From Panopea generosa (taxonomy: Eukaryota > Mollusca > Bivalvia > Adapedonta > Hiatellidae): 64,000 bases of DNA. The stretch is from the NCBI GenBank assembly GCA_029582155.1, contig CM055895.1, positions 50,015,750 to 50,079,749 of the forward strand, written 5' to 3'. The notes under the pieces are model-generated. The model worked only from the letters and a program-made list of their open reading frames with translations, ran no database searches and was not told where the DNA came from. Every line of letters starts with the position of its first letter. The stretch's first letter is position 1. Positions 14,386 through 28,300 of this stretch are shown here, one piece after another. The translations under genes were made by a program, and so were the position numbers.

Positions 14386-14956
14386 AAGAAAAAAAAAGTT
14401 ATGTTGATTTGAATAATGGAATAACAAATTAAAACCATGTACAATTCCAGTATCTCAATGTCTGGTAAATGAAAAAATTACACTCCTTCAAAATTGCTAG
14501 AAACCACTAGGATTAAATCAACCAATACAGATACTCATTCTAAATCAATTCTTAAGACTTGGTTAGGATCCCAGAAAAAGAGTGGTTAGGTTAACTGTTA
14601 GCTCGCGATGGCATTAAAATAATGCCAGATATTCAAACAAACAATGAAACCAACAGGAGTGTGTTGCCGATTTACATTACTTTACATGTTACATAGTCAT
14701 TTACTTATCACAACAAAGAGAAAAATGTACATTCATACAACAATGATAAGAACAGGTAAAATGTGAAACTATGAAAGTTGTTGTCTTTCTCTACAAATCA
14801 TTCCCAACATCTTTTTGGGTAGAGCCTGGTAATAAACAAATGCTAAAGGAAATAACTCGTGCCTCTGTGAGGCATCAAACCCACCATCAATGGCCTGGTT
14901 CAACACTCCAATGTTAAACCCAGTACCTCTCAAAATAAAAGCAAGTACAACCAACA

Positions 14957-15790
14957 TTCATTATTTGAAGAGGAGCACATTCATTATTTGACAAGGAGCA
15001 CATTCATTATTCGACAAGGAGCACATTCATTATGTAATAAGCAAATGACAATGATCTGATTAACAATCTTCATTCTGGCAATGATTGAAAAAATCTGTCA
15101 GTATGACATGCTAGTTGACCTTCATTAGGACTGTTAATATACAAATATGCTGACTGACCTCTCATCACGACTCTGTCAATATGACAATATGCTGATTGAC
15201 CTCTCATTCCGACTCTGTCAATATGACAATATGCTGACTGACCTCTCATTATGACTGTCCATATGACAATATAATATGCTGACTGACCTCCCATCACGAC
15301 TGTCCATATGACAATATGCTGACTGACCTCTCATTACGACTATGACAATGACAATATGCTGATTGACCACTCATTACGACTCTGTCAATATGACAATATG
15401 CTGATTGACCTCTCATTACGACTCTGTCAATATGACAATATGCTGGACAATATGCTGATTGACCTCTCATTACGACTCTGTCAATATGACAATATGCAAT
15501 CGACCACTCATAGGACAACCAGAATGAATCTTCATTATGACAATGATAAGCATAACTGTACAAATGACAATGATCAGAAACAATATTCATTCGGTGAAGA
15601 TCAAAATAAACCATTATTCTGTGATAAGTAAGATCAAAATGAATCGTCATTCTGTTATAATCAGAATGGAACATCATTGTGCAATGATCAGAATGAAACA
15701 TCATTATGCAATTAGAATGATTTATCATTATGCAATAATCAGACTGAACCTTAATTATGACAATGACCAGAACACAAACTTCATGATGCC
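14957..15790. repeat. cluster of three small tandem arrays (23, 42 and about 30 bp)
   Basis: 14,957-15,045: four copies of a 23-bp unit (ACATTCATTATTCGACAAGG...). 15,085-15,510: about ten copies of a 42-bp unit (GACTCTGTCAATATGACAAT then ATGCTGATTGACCTCTCAT). 15,511-15,790: a degenerate 25-30 bp array (GATCAGAATGAATCATCATT type). The 42-bp period leaves frames open on both strands, but they encode only repeats. Confidence 0.85.
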
Positions 15791-18080
15791 AAGACTCCAT
15801 AACATTTTTCAGAAAACACGGCTAAAATACAACACAAAGAACCTGGACAGATGATAAATATTGAAAAATATAAAATCGTTAGTTATTTTTTTCTTACAAT
15901 ATATATAAAGTGACACCCCATTGTGGTCCTGTGGAGACTTGTGACCAGTAATAAATGATAATGTCAGTATGATAATTTGCTGCCTTTAGTGAGCTATAAT
16001 GGTAATGACAATGATCACCCACTTACATTTAAAACATCAATACGACAGACTACTGTTATAGGCAATAAAACATGTACACTTTTATAATACGACTGATATT
16101 TTATATCAGTTTTACAGTCCAGATCATATCTGTTTAGATTGGCTGTTGAAGCCAACAGAATACAATAAAAACATTTCAGTTCCCATTTAAAAAACAATAA
16201 GATCTTGATGTTCAGTTTTCTGTAGCAAAAAGTTGCAAAAATTGAGTGTTCGATATATATCTCAGCGCTGCCCTGCAAGAATGTATCTTTGCACAGAATG
16301 TTTTGTAAAAAAATACTATATAATGCTACTGTTAATTTATATGCTTCCAAGCAAAAAACATATTACAATAGAAGTGCAATATTATATGATTTCTTAATAC
16401 CAAAATGGTAATAAAAATCACAACTTTCGGAAATACACAAAGCCTGTTTGGAAATTATTGAGACACTGCCTGTTTTTCACAATATCTCCAATTTGTTCAT
16501 TTTGATACAAGCATAAAGAAATTTCTTGCAATTCATAAAAAAGAAATAATAAATGTTAAGCAGCTGCATACCAATTATTGTCGGAGCAATTGTGGGTAGG
16601 GAGGGGTACACGGAGCATGCCAAAAAGATTAGAAGTTACAAATATAACCTCTGTGAAAACTGTAATACAATGTAGTGGGAAAATGTCATCATCATCAGAC
16701 GTTATGATTCTGATGGCAATCTGTGCAAAGTTTGGCGTTGTTTGTGAGAAAAATTACATGTTTGGCAGAAGTCAGTGAAAAATATATCGCAGCATCATCA
16801 CGAGTTCATAGATTACGGCAGAGCAGCGGACATTCATCAAATTTTGTTGAAGTAGAGTTGGACTCTGTGATAATGTTTAATGTCCACTGACACCCCTATG
16901 TCACATTCACGACATCAGAGAGCTCTGTTTACGTCGGTGGACATGCACTTCCGATAAACCCTGACATTGATCAAGCAATTAAGATTAAATAATCCATGAT
17001 ATACAGTGATGTTTGTATCTCCTCTTTCCTTGTCGCTGTAATTGATAATGTCTCAATAATTTCTGAACAAGCCTCATTTTTGAGAATAAATTGGTTGAAG
17101 TGTTATCTTCAAAATAATTATACTATAAAAATAAACACTAATCAACATATATTACATGTATTTGACAACTTAAATGCATAAAAATAAAAAAACATTAAAA
17201 AGCAACAAGATAAAATAGTGAACACTAGTCATAACTCTACATGAACATAACAACAAACTGCCCAACTGAAGATGTGGAGACAAATAAATTACAAGGTTAT
17301 CTCTATTGTATCGAGGAGGCTTCTTCATCTGGTTTATATCGGTATTTCCCCATTAATTGAGAAGAATCCATACAATTATTCATGAGTGCATTATTAAAGC
17401 TTGTTTCAGGTACATTAGATAAGAAAAATTAACCCTACTGGCATTTTTTAATTAGTTTTAAAAAAAAAAGCATTTTAGACAAGTTTTACCCTTTTCAGGT
17501 ATCCGTGTAATACAGTACTCATTGTAATATTAAGTGTAATTTCATAACTCAACCATGTAGAATGGAAATAAACAAGCTGAACCAGAGATATCATTTAATT
17601 TACAACCTTCCTGTCTTTGTTCAGTTTAGTGGTGGTATTTCTAGCACCAGTTCCTTGAAACAGATTCTGGTTTAAGACAGCAAAAAAAAAACCCATGTCT
17701 TTTAAAAGTCACAGAGTAATAAAAAATTGACTTATATTTAAAAACTGTTATATTAAGAATTGAAAGGTAAAACTGTTAACAATTTCCATAGAACAATCTT
17801 CTATGTAACAATTAATATTACTTTTTGTGTAGCTATAAAAACATCAACATAAATGCAAACAAAACCTACAAGGTATGAAGAAAATTATTGCTCAGCTTAG
17901 CTTTGCTAAAACTTTGAAGAAAAAATTTATCCTTATTCAAATGCACTCTCTTTCAAAACAGATTTCCATTCATACAATACACTTCAGGTATATCAAGAAT
18001 GATTTATTGTTTATGTAAACAAACGTATAGTCATGTAAACATTACACCTCTTAATGAATATGAAAATCCACGGTTTTAAA
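15791..18080. other. no gene seen
   Basis: AT-rich intergenic DNA downstream of the HP1BP3-like gene. A minus-strand frame of 111 codons at 16,015-16,350 has no recognisable motif and lies in low-complexity DNA, so I do not call it. Confidence 0.45.
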
Positions 18081-18084
18081 ATGT

Positions 18085-18090
18085 TTTATT
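18085..18090 (-). terminator. candidate poly(A) signal of the HP1BP3-like gene
   Basis: AATAAA on the minus strand about 120 nt after the stop codon. A second AATAAA follows at 18003-18008. Either would give a short 3' UTR. No transcript evidence is available. Confidence 0.5.
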
Positions 18091-18210
18091 GTATACACTA
18101 ACAAATGATATTCACATGGAAATATGGTGCTTTAGAAGTAAATGAATTCTGGCAGTTCAAGATTGTAAACAATGTTTATCATATTTTATATGGCAACTAC
18201 ATCAGTTCAT

Positions 18211-19312
18211 TTACCGCCTTGAGCCTTTCTTTTTCTTATTTGACTTCGGAACAGATTTCTTTTCAACTTCAACTTCCATGTCTTCATCAGAATCAGCATA
18301 CTTTTGTTTTGTGTCTTTCTTTGATTTTTCTGCAGAATGACCACGACCTTTGTTAGATTCTTCCTCATCAGAAGAACCATCACTTACCTCAACATTTTTC
18401 TTGCTGCCACTTCTTCCTAATGAAATTCCTCCACGACGTTTGACTGCTTTTGGATCTTTGTCTTCATCCTCCGATTGATCAGACACTTCCTGATAAGATA
18501 TTTTGCTGCTTTTTCTGCGACCTTTCCTAGCTGAATCCCCTCCACCACCACTCTTTTTACCCTTGCTGAACTCCTCATCAGAATTTTCTTCACCATCAGA
18601 GACTTCTGTGTAAGATGTTTTCTTTGCTGTTGCTCTGCCTGACCTTGCTGAACTGTTTCGATCAGCACTACGACTTTTTGACTTTGGTGGTGTCTTTACT
18701 TCTTCAATGCTAGAAGCCTGTTTGGGAGCAGACTGCTTTTTTTTAGGTGTACTTTTAGGTTTCTCTGCAGCTTTTTTCACAGTTTTAGCTGGAGGTGTGT
18801 AGGGAACTTTCTCTTCGTCAGACTCACTTTCATCAGATTCTACTTTGGTCTTTTTGGTAGAACTTTTTCCTTTCTTAGATGTACTTCTTTGCTTACTGGC
18901 TGTTTTAGGTTTGGACTTTACCTCTGGTTTTCCTTTTCCTCGTGCATCTGAAGAAGCACGACTTGCTTTCCGTGGCGTGTACTCTACGACTTCTTCTGCT
19001 TCACTTTCACTCTCACTGGCATATTTTTTTTTACCTTTGCTAGCTTTACCAGAAGGCTTTATTATTGCTGGTGCCTTTTTGGGTTTAGGTGCAGGTCGTT
19101 TTGGTGCTGGTTTGGGCTGTTCTTTTGACTTTTGCTTAGGAGCCAGCCTTCCACGCTTTGTTGGACGAGGTACATACTCATTCACCTCTGCATCACTAGA
19201 ATCTACCTCATCTTCCTCCTCATCAGAAGAGTCACCAGCAAGGATAGCAGGGGATGGAACAAATGGCTGAAGTAATTGAAATGATCCTGTCATCCCAACA
19301 CCAGATAGTTGT
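18211..19312 (-). CDS. HP1BP3: HP1BP3-like terminal exon, H15 wing and charged tail
   Basis: Acceptor TTTATTTCAG at 19313; stop TAA at 18211-18213. The exon begins with the wing of H15 domain 3 (RQLSGVGMTGSFQLLQP), followed by FVPSPAIL and a 340-residue tail that alternates acidic serine clusters with Lys/Arg/Pro/Ala blocks. The tail has repeated small modules: NEYVPRPTKR, VEYTPRKASR and VPYTPPAK in the first half; SYTEVSDGEE, SYQEVSDQSE and NVEVSDGSSDEE in the second half. The acidic S-D/E stretches look like casein kinase 2 targets (inference). Vertebrate HP1BP3 has a shorter APK-rich tail here. Confidence 0.88.
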
Positions 19313-22300
19313 CTGAAATAAATATATTTTAAACAAGGTTTAATATATAACTTTCCCAGTTTTTTCATTTTCACTTCCAACAAATTAAGTCAACATCCCA
19401 AATTCATGATCGTGATTTAAAGATAAGGATGTGGGGCCAAGTTGCAAAGCATTATCTAGACCAGATAGAACAAGTCAGGGGGCATAAAAAACTTTTTCAA
19501 AGGATTTCCTATCCCACAATCATGAGCATCCATACATGAACATGAGCTTTCAATCCATTACCAATGGAAACTCTTAAAACAGTTTTTTGAAGTTGTAAAG
19601 GACCAATGATAACAACCACAGTTAATAATTAAGATTGACAGAAAATTGTACTGGAATTATCCTCAAAAGGATAAATGGACAACTCATCAACAGTGCCTGA
19701 AATCTGCTCACTTTTCTAAACCTTGTAATGCTTTTAATTTCAAATTCAACGTAACATCGGAAGTTATCAACAGATTTCTTAAACAGAATCGAATAAAAAA
19801 CAGTGATGTTACATCACAGTGGGCAAGTAACAAGTCAAGTCCTTGCTATGATTGTAAAGTTGAATAATCATCAATAATATATTATTATAAATAATCTCAA
19901 TAATCTGTTTTTATCCTAAAATTAGTGCTCCAGATAAGCACTATTTGGGGGTATTAAAGCATTAAAATTTCTGAATAAAGCATTGGAATTTAAACGAGGG
20001 CCAAGATGGCCATATATCGCTCACCTGACTGACCTTGAGTCACCCAACTTAAGTAGATTATACAATATATGTACACTCAAAATTCCAGAAAAACAAGATG
20101 GGAGAGTAGTTAGAATTTTGATCTGTTTTGAAGATGTAACAGATGCGTAGAAGAGTTCAAACTTGGTAGAGGTTCACCCATGGTAAATGTCAGTGAAATT
20201 ACATCGAAATCAGGTCAGTAGATTCTGACAAGAAGGCTTTTGAAGTTTTTACTATAGCTGCCTTTATAGTAAACAAGCACCTCAATGTGGTGGTCATGTT
20301 TTTTAACAAATCACAACGGCTTGAACAAACTTGGTAAAGGGTCACAAATGGAACATTTCTGCGAAATTGTTTTAAAATTGATCCGGTGGTTTCTGACAAG
20401 AAGATTTTTTAAGTTTTTACTATAGCTGACATGTATAAATAAACTCACCCCACCCCCAGGCCGCCATGTTTTTTGACGAATCACTACGGTTTAAAAAACT
20501 TGGTGAATGATCCTCCAAGGAATATTTCTGTGAAATTATTTTAAAATTGAGCCAGTAGTTTCGAACAGGAAGATTTTTAAGTTTTTACTAATTAAACTGG
20601 CCCCGACCCCTAGCCGCTATGTTTTTTGACGAATCAAGATGGCTTGAACAAAATTTGGTAGCGGGTCACCCAAGGATCATTTCTGTGAACATTTCTGTGA
20701 ATTTAATTTAAAATCGAGCCAGTAGTTTCTGACAAGAAGATTTTTTAAGTTTCTACTGTACATGTAGCTTATATAGTAAACTAACCCCACCCCCTGGCCA
20801 CCATGTTTTTGACAAATCAAGATGGCTTAAACTAACTTGGTAAAGGGTCACCCAAGGAACATTTCTGTGAAATAATTTTAAAATTGAGCCAGTAGTTCCT
20901 GCGAGAAGATTTTTTAAGTTTTTACTATAGCTTATATAGCAAACTAACCCCACCCCCTGGCCACCATGTTATTTGACGAATCAAGACGACTTGAACAAAC
21001 TTGGTAAAGGGTCACCCAAGGAGCATTTCTGTGACATTATTTTAAAATCGAGCCAGTAGTTTTTGACAAGAAAATTTTTTAAGTTTTAACTATAGCTTAT
21101 ATAATAAACTAACCCCATCCCCTGGACCACATGTTTTTTGATGAATCAAGATGGCTTGAATAAACTTGGTAGAGGGTCACCCAAGGAACATTTCTGTGAA
21201 ATTATTTTAAAATTGAGCCAGTAGTTTCTGACAAGAAGATTTTTAAAGTTTTTACTATAGCTTATATAGTAAACTAACCCCACCCTCTGGCCACCATGTT
21301 TTTTGACGAATCAAGATGGCTTGAACAAACTTGGTAGAGGGTCACCCAAGGAACATTTCTGTGAAATTATTTTAAAATTGAGCCAGTAGTTTCTGACAAG
21401 AAGATTTTTTAAGTTTTTACTATAGCTTATATAGTAAACTAACCCCGACCTCTGGCTGCCATGTTTTTTGACGAATCAAGATGGCTTGAATAAACTTGGT
21501 AGAGGGTCACCCAAGGAACATTTCTGTGAAATTATTTTAAAGTCGAGCCAGTAGTTTCTGACAAGAAGATTTTTTAAGTCTTTACTAATTAAACTTGCCC
21601 CGCACTCTGGTGGCCATGTTTTTTGACGATTCAAAATGGCTTGAACAAACTTGGTAGAGGGTCACCCAAGGAACATTTCTGTTACGTTATATCAAAATTG
21701 GCCTATTGGTTTCAGAGAAGTTGTGAGAAGCTAAAAGTTAACGCCGGACACCAGGCGATCACAAAAGCTCACCTGTGAGCCTTTGGCTCAGGTGAGTTAA
21801 TAAAAGGTAAAATAAGCATTGGTTATTCTCAACTTCAGTGTTGATTAGTTTGTTTTAAATGGCAATTTTTTATAAGAATGTTCATTTTTACCCTTAACAA
21901 TTTGAAAATAAACATTGCATACTAATTTAAGGGGTAAAATACTCATTTGAAGAAAAGCTTATCTGGAGCTCTCTTAAAATGACGTCAAAACTTACCTAAC
22001 AGTTCCTTTCTGGCAAGCTCTTTCCAGGGCGTTAGAGAGCAGGTATGTACGTGATTCTACATTGAGTTTGGGATGGTAGTTAGTGATGTACTTCTTGATT
22101 AAAATTCCTGAAGCAATCTTTGGTTCACTGGTAGCCACCAGGGCTTGGGCTATTTGATCTGAAATATCTTCACCTGCAAACAATAATGGTGGTAAACAGT
22201 GGGCATATTTCTTCAAAAATTTTATGTTAGCAGTGGACACCATTTACCAAAATACATAAAACTTTAATTTAAGCTGAGGGCATAATTAATAAAAATCCAT

Positions 22301-25300
22301 CAAAGTGTTTTCAACAGTTTTCAGCATTTCCATACCAGCATCGCTTGTTGTAAAACTTCAAAGACTGTGGTATTTCATAGTTGCAATGTCTTTCAAACTT
22401 GAAGTAGCTGAACGCATGGATCATTATATGGGATTGAAGTTTTTTGTAATAACATTTTTTGAACATTAAATATACATTTCAAGAAAGAGATACAATAATA
22501 ACCGGGGTTAAATTCATTACAGATTAGGTGGCAGACTTAATGTATCCAGGGTAAAATTCATTACAGAGTAGGTGATAGACTTTATGTATCTGGGGTTTAA
22601 TTCATTACTGAGAAGGTGGTATACTTACTATATCTGGGGTTAAATTTCTTACAGAGAAACAGAGAAGGTGGTAGACTTATTGTATCTGGGATTAAATTAG
22701 TTAAGAGTAGGTGGCAGACTTACTGTATCCGGAGTTAAATTCATTACAGAGAAGCTGGCAGACTTACTGTTTCTGGAGTTAAATTCATAACAGAGCAGGT
22801 GGCAGACTTAATGTATCTGGGGTTTAATTCATTACTGAGAGATGGTAGACTTACTATATCTGGGGTTAAATTCATTACAGTGAAGGTGGTAGACTTACTA
22901 TATCTGGGGTTAAATTCATTACAGAGAAGGTGGTAGACTTATTTGATCTGGGGTTAAATTCGTTAAAGTATGTGGTAGACTTACTGTATCTGGGGTTAAA
23001 TTCATTATAGAGAAGCTGGTAGACTTACTATATCTGGGGTTAAATTCATTACAGAGAAGGTGGTAGACTTATTTGATCTGGGGTTAAATTCGTTAAAGTA
23101 TGTGGTAGACTTACTGTATCTGGGGTTAAATTCATTACAGTATTGTATTGTATGGTGTTTAGCGTCGCTTTCAACAATTTTTCAGTAATATCGCGACGGC
23201 GTCTACTTGAGACAGTATTCTAAGCGCTGTCACACTGGAGTATCATGCCGCAGACACATGGTGTGATACCCCACCCAGTCACATTATACTGACACTGGGC
23301 CGACCAGACCCAGAACTCTCCTCTAAATGCTGAGCGTCAAGCGAGGAAGCTTCTAGTACCATTTTTAAAGTCTTTGGTATGACCCGGGCCGGGATTGAAC
23401 CCAAGACCTTCCGCATGCGAGGCAGACGCTCTTCCACTAGACCACGCCACCGTCAAATTCATTACAGAGAAGCCTGCAGACTTACTGTATCTGGAGTTAA
23501 ATTCATTACAGAGCAGGGCGGCAGACTTAATGTATCTGGGGTTTAATTCATTACTGAAAAGGTGGTAACCTTACTATATCTGGGGTTAAATTCATTACAG
23601 AGAAGGTGGTTGACTTATTTGATCTGGGGTTAAATTCGTTAAAGTATGTGGTAGACTTACTGTAACCGGAGTTAAATTCATTACAGAGAAGCTGGCAGAC
23701 TTACTGTATCTGGAGTTAAATTCATTACAGAGTAGGTGGCAGACTTAATATATCTTGGGTTTAATTCATTACTGAGAAGGTGGTAGACTTACTATATCTG
23801 GGGTTAAATTCTTTACAGAGTAGGTGGCAGACTTATTGTATCTGGAGTTAAATTCATTACAGAGTAGGTGGCAGACTTACTGTATCTGGGGTTAAATTCA
23901 TTACAGAGAAGCTGGTAGACTTACTGTATCTGGAGTTAAAATTCATTACAGAGTAGGTGGCAGACTTACTGTATCTGGGGTTAAATTTATTACAGAGAAG
24001 CTGGCAGACTTACTGTATCTGGAGTTAAATTCATCACAGAGTAGGTGGCAGACTTAATGTATCTGGGACTTAATTCATTACAGAGAAGGTGGTAGACTTA
24101 CTATATCTGGGGTTAAATTCATTACAGAGAAGGTGGTAGACTTATTTGATCTGGGGTTAAAGTATGTGGTAGACTTACTGTATCCGGGGTTAAATTCATT
24201 ACAGAGTAAGTGGTATGTATTTCCTCTCAGTTGTTCCCATAGTCCTTTGTTACCACCTGTAGTCAGGGCTCTCTTCAGTTTGTCAAAACTTAACTCAGTG
24301 TGGTAGAACCTGTTGAAAAATTCAATTTTTATTATTTTATTTTTTGAATGGGGTTTAACGCCATTTTCAACACATTTCAAGTTATATATGGCATATTCAG
24401 TTTTACTAGTGGAGGAAGACCTCAGACTGAGTCGGACTGAGTAGAACAACTGTCCTTTCGCAAGTAACTGGCTCATATAATTAATACTTTTTAGAAGTTA
24501 ACAAAATGATCACAATCAACAACCAAGAGAACCTTAGACAGCCATTACAGACAATAGATAAAATCTTATTTTTGTACATATCAAGTAAACATTCTTTGTT
24601 ACCATTAATACTTTATGAAAATAAATTAAAAATCATCTCATCTCCTGCATATTTATAATTTTATTAAATTATAATTATTCAATGTGTTATAATGATGCAT
24701 TTTGAGCAAAACTCATAAACAATGAGAATGAGATACAAACTAGATCTTTTTGTACAATTATTTGGTGCATCCTTGGACTATCATTGGCTGGGCATGTACA
24801 ACTGAATGCATTAATATCATCATAAATGTAACAATAATTTTCGTCTGCGAAGCAGTTTACATATTAAATTACTGATCAGTGAATAACTATTTAAAATATG
24901 ATAAATTCATGTGTAAGAGAAGTTTCAGCTGTTATAAATCCATGACAGGCAATGAAAATTCATGAAGGTGTTTGTCATTGATTAACAGGAAACATCTGTA
25001 GTTATTGGTTACTTTAAAGTAAGGTTAATGTAAATTATTTTATTTTCCATGGCCAGATTAAAGGTACATGTCTACCATGGAATACTTTGTTCTAGTTAAG
25101 TATTTTCAGATGTCCAGATTTTGGAATACATAAAAGAGACCTGACATTATTTTACTATCAACTTAAAAACCAAATTGTGGAAAGTATCAATGTGCTACGT
25201 ATAAAGAAACATTTCTGTACTTCTCAATATATTTTGCAATCTTGTTAATAGATGCTTCCTTCGGATCAGACTGGTATGTTATGGCCATTGGGAATGTATC

Positions 25301-28300
25301 CTCGACTCGCTGTGGATCACTGTGACGAGCTGCTTGCTTCAGCCATTTCTCAGACTCCTCTGTAAATATACAAAATGAGGAGCATCATAGTATTGACAAA
25401 CTGTAGAATGATAATTGTATATTTAAAACAGTTTTCAAGCCAAGTTCCCTGTTCTCCATTGTTTTAAACTGTTAAACTGGCATTAAATCCCATAAAAAAC
25501 AAGAGATCTCAAAAAGGTCTACGTCACTTACCTGATTTCACTAATCCCTTCTTTCCAAGTTTTGAATTGACCAAGCATATGAAGAACTTATAGATGAGAA
25601 ACTGATATTTGGAAGTTAACAATTCTATCCATTTGTTGGGCCCTACTGGCCACTTACGGATAATAATGAATGAATGGTGTTTTACGGCACGTCAACACAT
25701 AAATAGGTCATTTTGTGCGCGCAGTTACGGATAATAAATCCCTTTGAAGGACATAGTACCAACTAGCATGACTAAACAATACTTAAGATCTCAAGAAGAT
25801 TAAAGCAATTCCTGAAAAAGAAAATTTAGTTATCCCAAAATATTTGTTCGTAAAAACAATGTCTCCTTGCTGGGCCCTAACCAACCCCGGCCACTTTATT
25901 TTAACTAATGTGAAGTCCCTACTCAGATATTATTCATATCAAATATGAACAAGTTTGGCTAGTTGGGTTCTTGAGAAGATTTTTTTTCAATTTCATAATT
26001 GCATCCCTTTTTGGACCCCTGCTGACCCCTTATGGATATTAGTCTTAAATGTTATGACTGAACAATGCTCCAGATCTCAAAATAATTAAAACAAAAGCTG
26101 TCAGAGAACAGTGTCAACTTGACTATTCTAGCCTGGGGGTGAGTGTGTACTAAGAAACACAGTGAAAATCATCAAAATAAAAGACAATTTGCAGATCTCC
26201 ACTTGAAAGTGATGCATTCTGGATAGTTTAATAAATTCTCAAGTAACTGTTTTTGAGAAAAAGGATGGAAAAATATTTGGTAATGGGTGAAAAAAAGGAC
26301 CATAACATGCAGACAATATGTCTCCACTTGGTAGCCATGCAGCCTTGCCAATTTCATAAAATTTCAATGAAAAACTGTAATCCCTCTTAAAATTTCTTTT
26401 GCTTATTCTTTTAAAGAGAGAAAACAAATTCCGGCATGGCCAAAAGACTCCAGTATGTTTTATAGTATGTCTTTTTAAACTTACTCTTCTTCTTTTTGGT
26501 CCTTTTCTTCTTTTTCTTTTCTGGTTCCCCAGGCCCATCTTCTTCTGCCTTTCTTTTTTCTCCCTTGTTCTCTTCTCCATCTTCAGCTTCTTCACTGTCT
26601 CCTTCATCTGTCTTTTCTTTCCCACTTTCAGCTTCCCCATTTTCTTTCTGCTCTGTGCCTTCTTCTGTCTAAGAAAGATTTTAATTTCAGTCATGGCTTA
26701 GATTAACATAAAAATATTAAATATGAAATTAATAACATTAACATTTTATAATGCAGTTAAACTCCTAGAAAAATTAATAGCAGGATAGTGTTATTTTCAA
26801 TAATAGATTTTTACGATAGGCATATGTGCAAACAGGAACATGTATTTCCATATGACGTATGCACTTCAACGTCAGTAATTGACAGTTTGCATAATCACCA
26901 AACAATCAATTACTTCACAACATTTTTTAAGTGTCACAATTTTGACACTATTTATGACAACCTAAAATATATGCCTATAATAGTGGGATGGTCTCAATAT
27001 TGGTGTGGTTTTTTTGGTAGAGTTTAAGTGACTGTAACAATAGCAAAAGTCAGTATATTTCTTAACCAAAACACAAACGTGGTAAATTTAGATTTTTTAA
27101 GAACATATAATTAAAGTTTTATCTATGTGATCTTAGTATTCTATTTATTTAAATTATATAGTGACATTGTAATCACATTGTTTAGGAGTTTTGTTTTCAA
27201 ATATGCTTTAGTCCCCGCCAAAACAAGAGGCCCAAGCGGCCTGAGGACGCTCTACTGACTCAGAGTGGCCATAGAACTTTTTTGAAATTCCACAATATTT
27301 ACACTGTTTAGGAAGTCGTCTTAACAACTTATGGATAAATACCCCCACCACACCCATACTGAACAAAAAACTTAATTGCTATGAAAAGAAAATACTTTAA
27401 ATTCCTATACGATTCATATGAACCCTTATACAACCCAGCCTTTTAATGTGTCAGAACTTCAATCACCCACTCTTAGCAATTTGTTCTGAGCAGAAATGAT
27501 TCAAATTTTAAAAAGAAGTTTTTTTGTACACATGGAAGCAAAATAAAAAAAATCAGTTTTCTCTATAATATTCCTATGTTGCCACATTACAGGGGCCCCC
27601 AATATATCCCAGCCCCTTGATATGCAGAATCTTCAATCCTTGCTGATGTAAGGATAATTTATATCAAATATGAACTTGTTTGACTGAAAGGTTATCGAGA
27701 GGAAATTTGTGAAAATTCCCAATTTTAACCTTATTGCCCCATCCACCCCCTGGCCTCTTATGGAAATTCAATTCTCTTTATTGACGAAATTAAATTTATT
27801 GTTACTAGATAATACTTTAGATCTCAATTTGAACAACATATTTACCCAAATGGACAAAAAAATGGGAACTACGTGAAAAATCATTGAACTGGAACACAAA
27901 GACAATATGCACATCTGCACTTGGTAATGATGCATCTAAGCAAGTTTCATAAAATTCCAACCAGAGGTTGTAGAGAAATAGTCCAGACAAGAACTTGAGG
28001 ACGCATGGACGAAGCGGCAACTATATGCTTCCCCCCTTTGGGAGAGCATTAAAAGTCATAAACGAATGATAAAAAAGAGAATTTTCCGTTTTCCAATAGT
28101 ATTCCTACATAAAACTAGAAGTCCCCTTACAGGGCTCTATAAATACAATACAAACTTCAAACCCATACTCATTGGGATAATCCATATCAAATACGGACAA
28201 ATTTGACTGACCGGTTATTGAAAAGAAGATTTTTGAAAATTTTCTATTTTAACCCTTTTGACCCACCCTGGACCCTTATGGAAAATCAATTCTCCTTATT

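Noticed and set aside
16015..16350. 111-codon minus-strand frame
   Set aside because: No recognisable motif, AT-rich, no splice or promoter context.
18845..19270. 141-codon plus-strand frame
   Set aside because: Antisense of the HP1BP3-like tail; Leu/Ser-rich composition comes from the Lys/Glu/Ser codons opposite.
23380..23454. A tRNA gene on the minus strand
   Set aside because: A and B boxes are present, but the sequence is the head of a SINE with body, tail and target duplication. The same applies to the heads at 32,800, 53,290, 54,750 and 57,870.
24203..24309. Shorter version of exon 9 with a GTAATG donor
   Set aside because: Possible and in frame, but the GTAAGT 24 nt further on fits the consensus better and gives a linker length like human HP1BP3. 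Kept as an alternative in the gene entry.
26239..26694. 151-residue Lys/Arg-rich minus frame
   Set aside because: A shifted reading of HP1BP3-like exon 7 and its flank. The phase-consistent frame is the acidic one used in the gene model.
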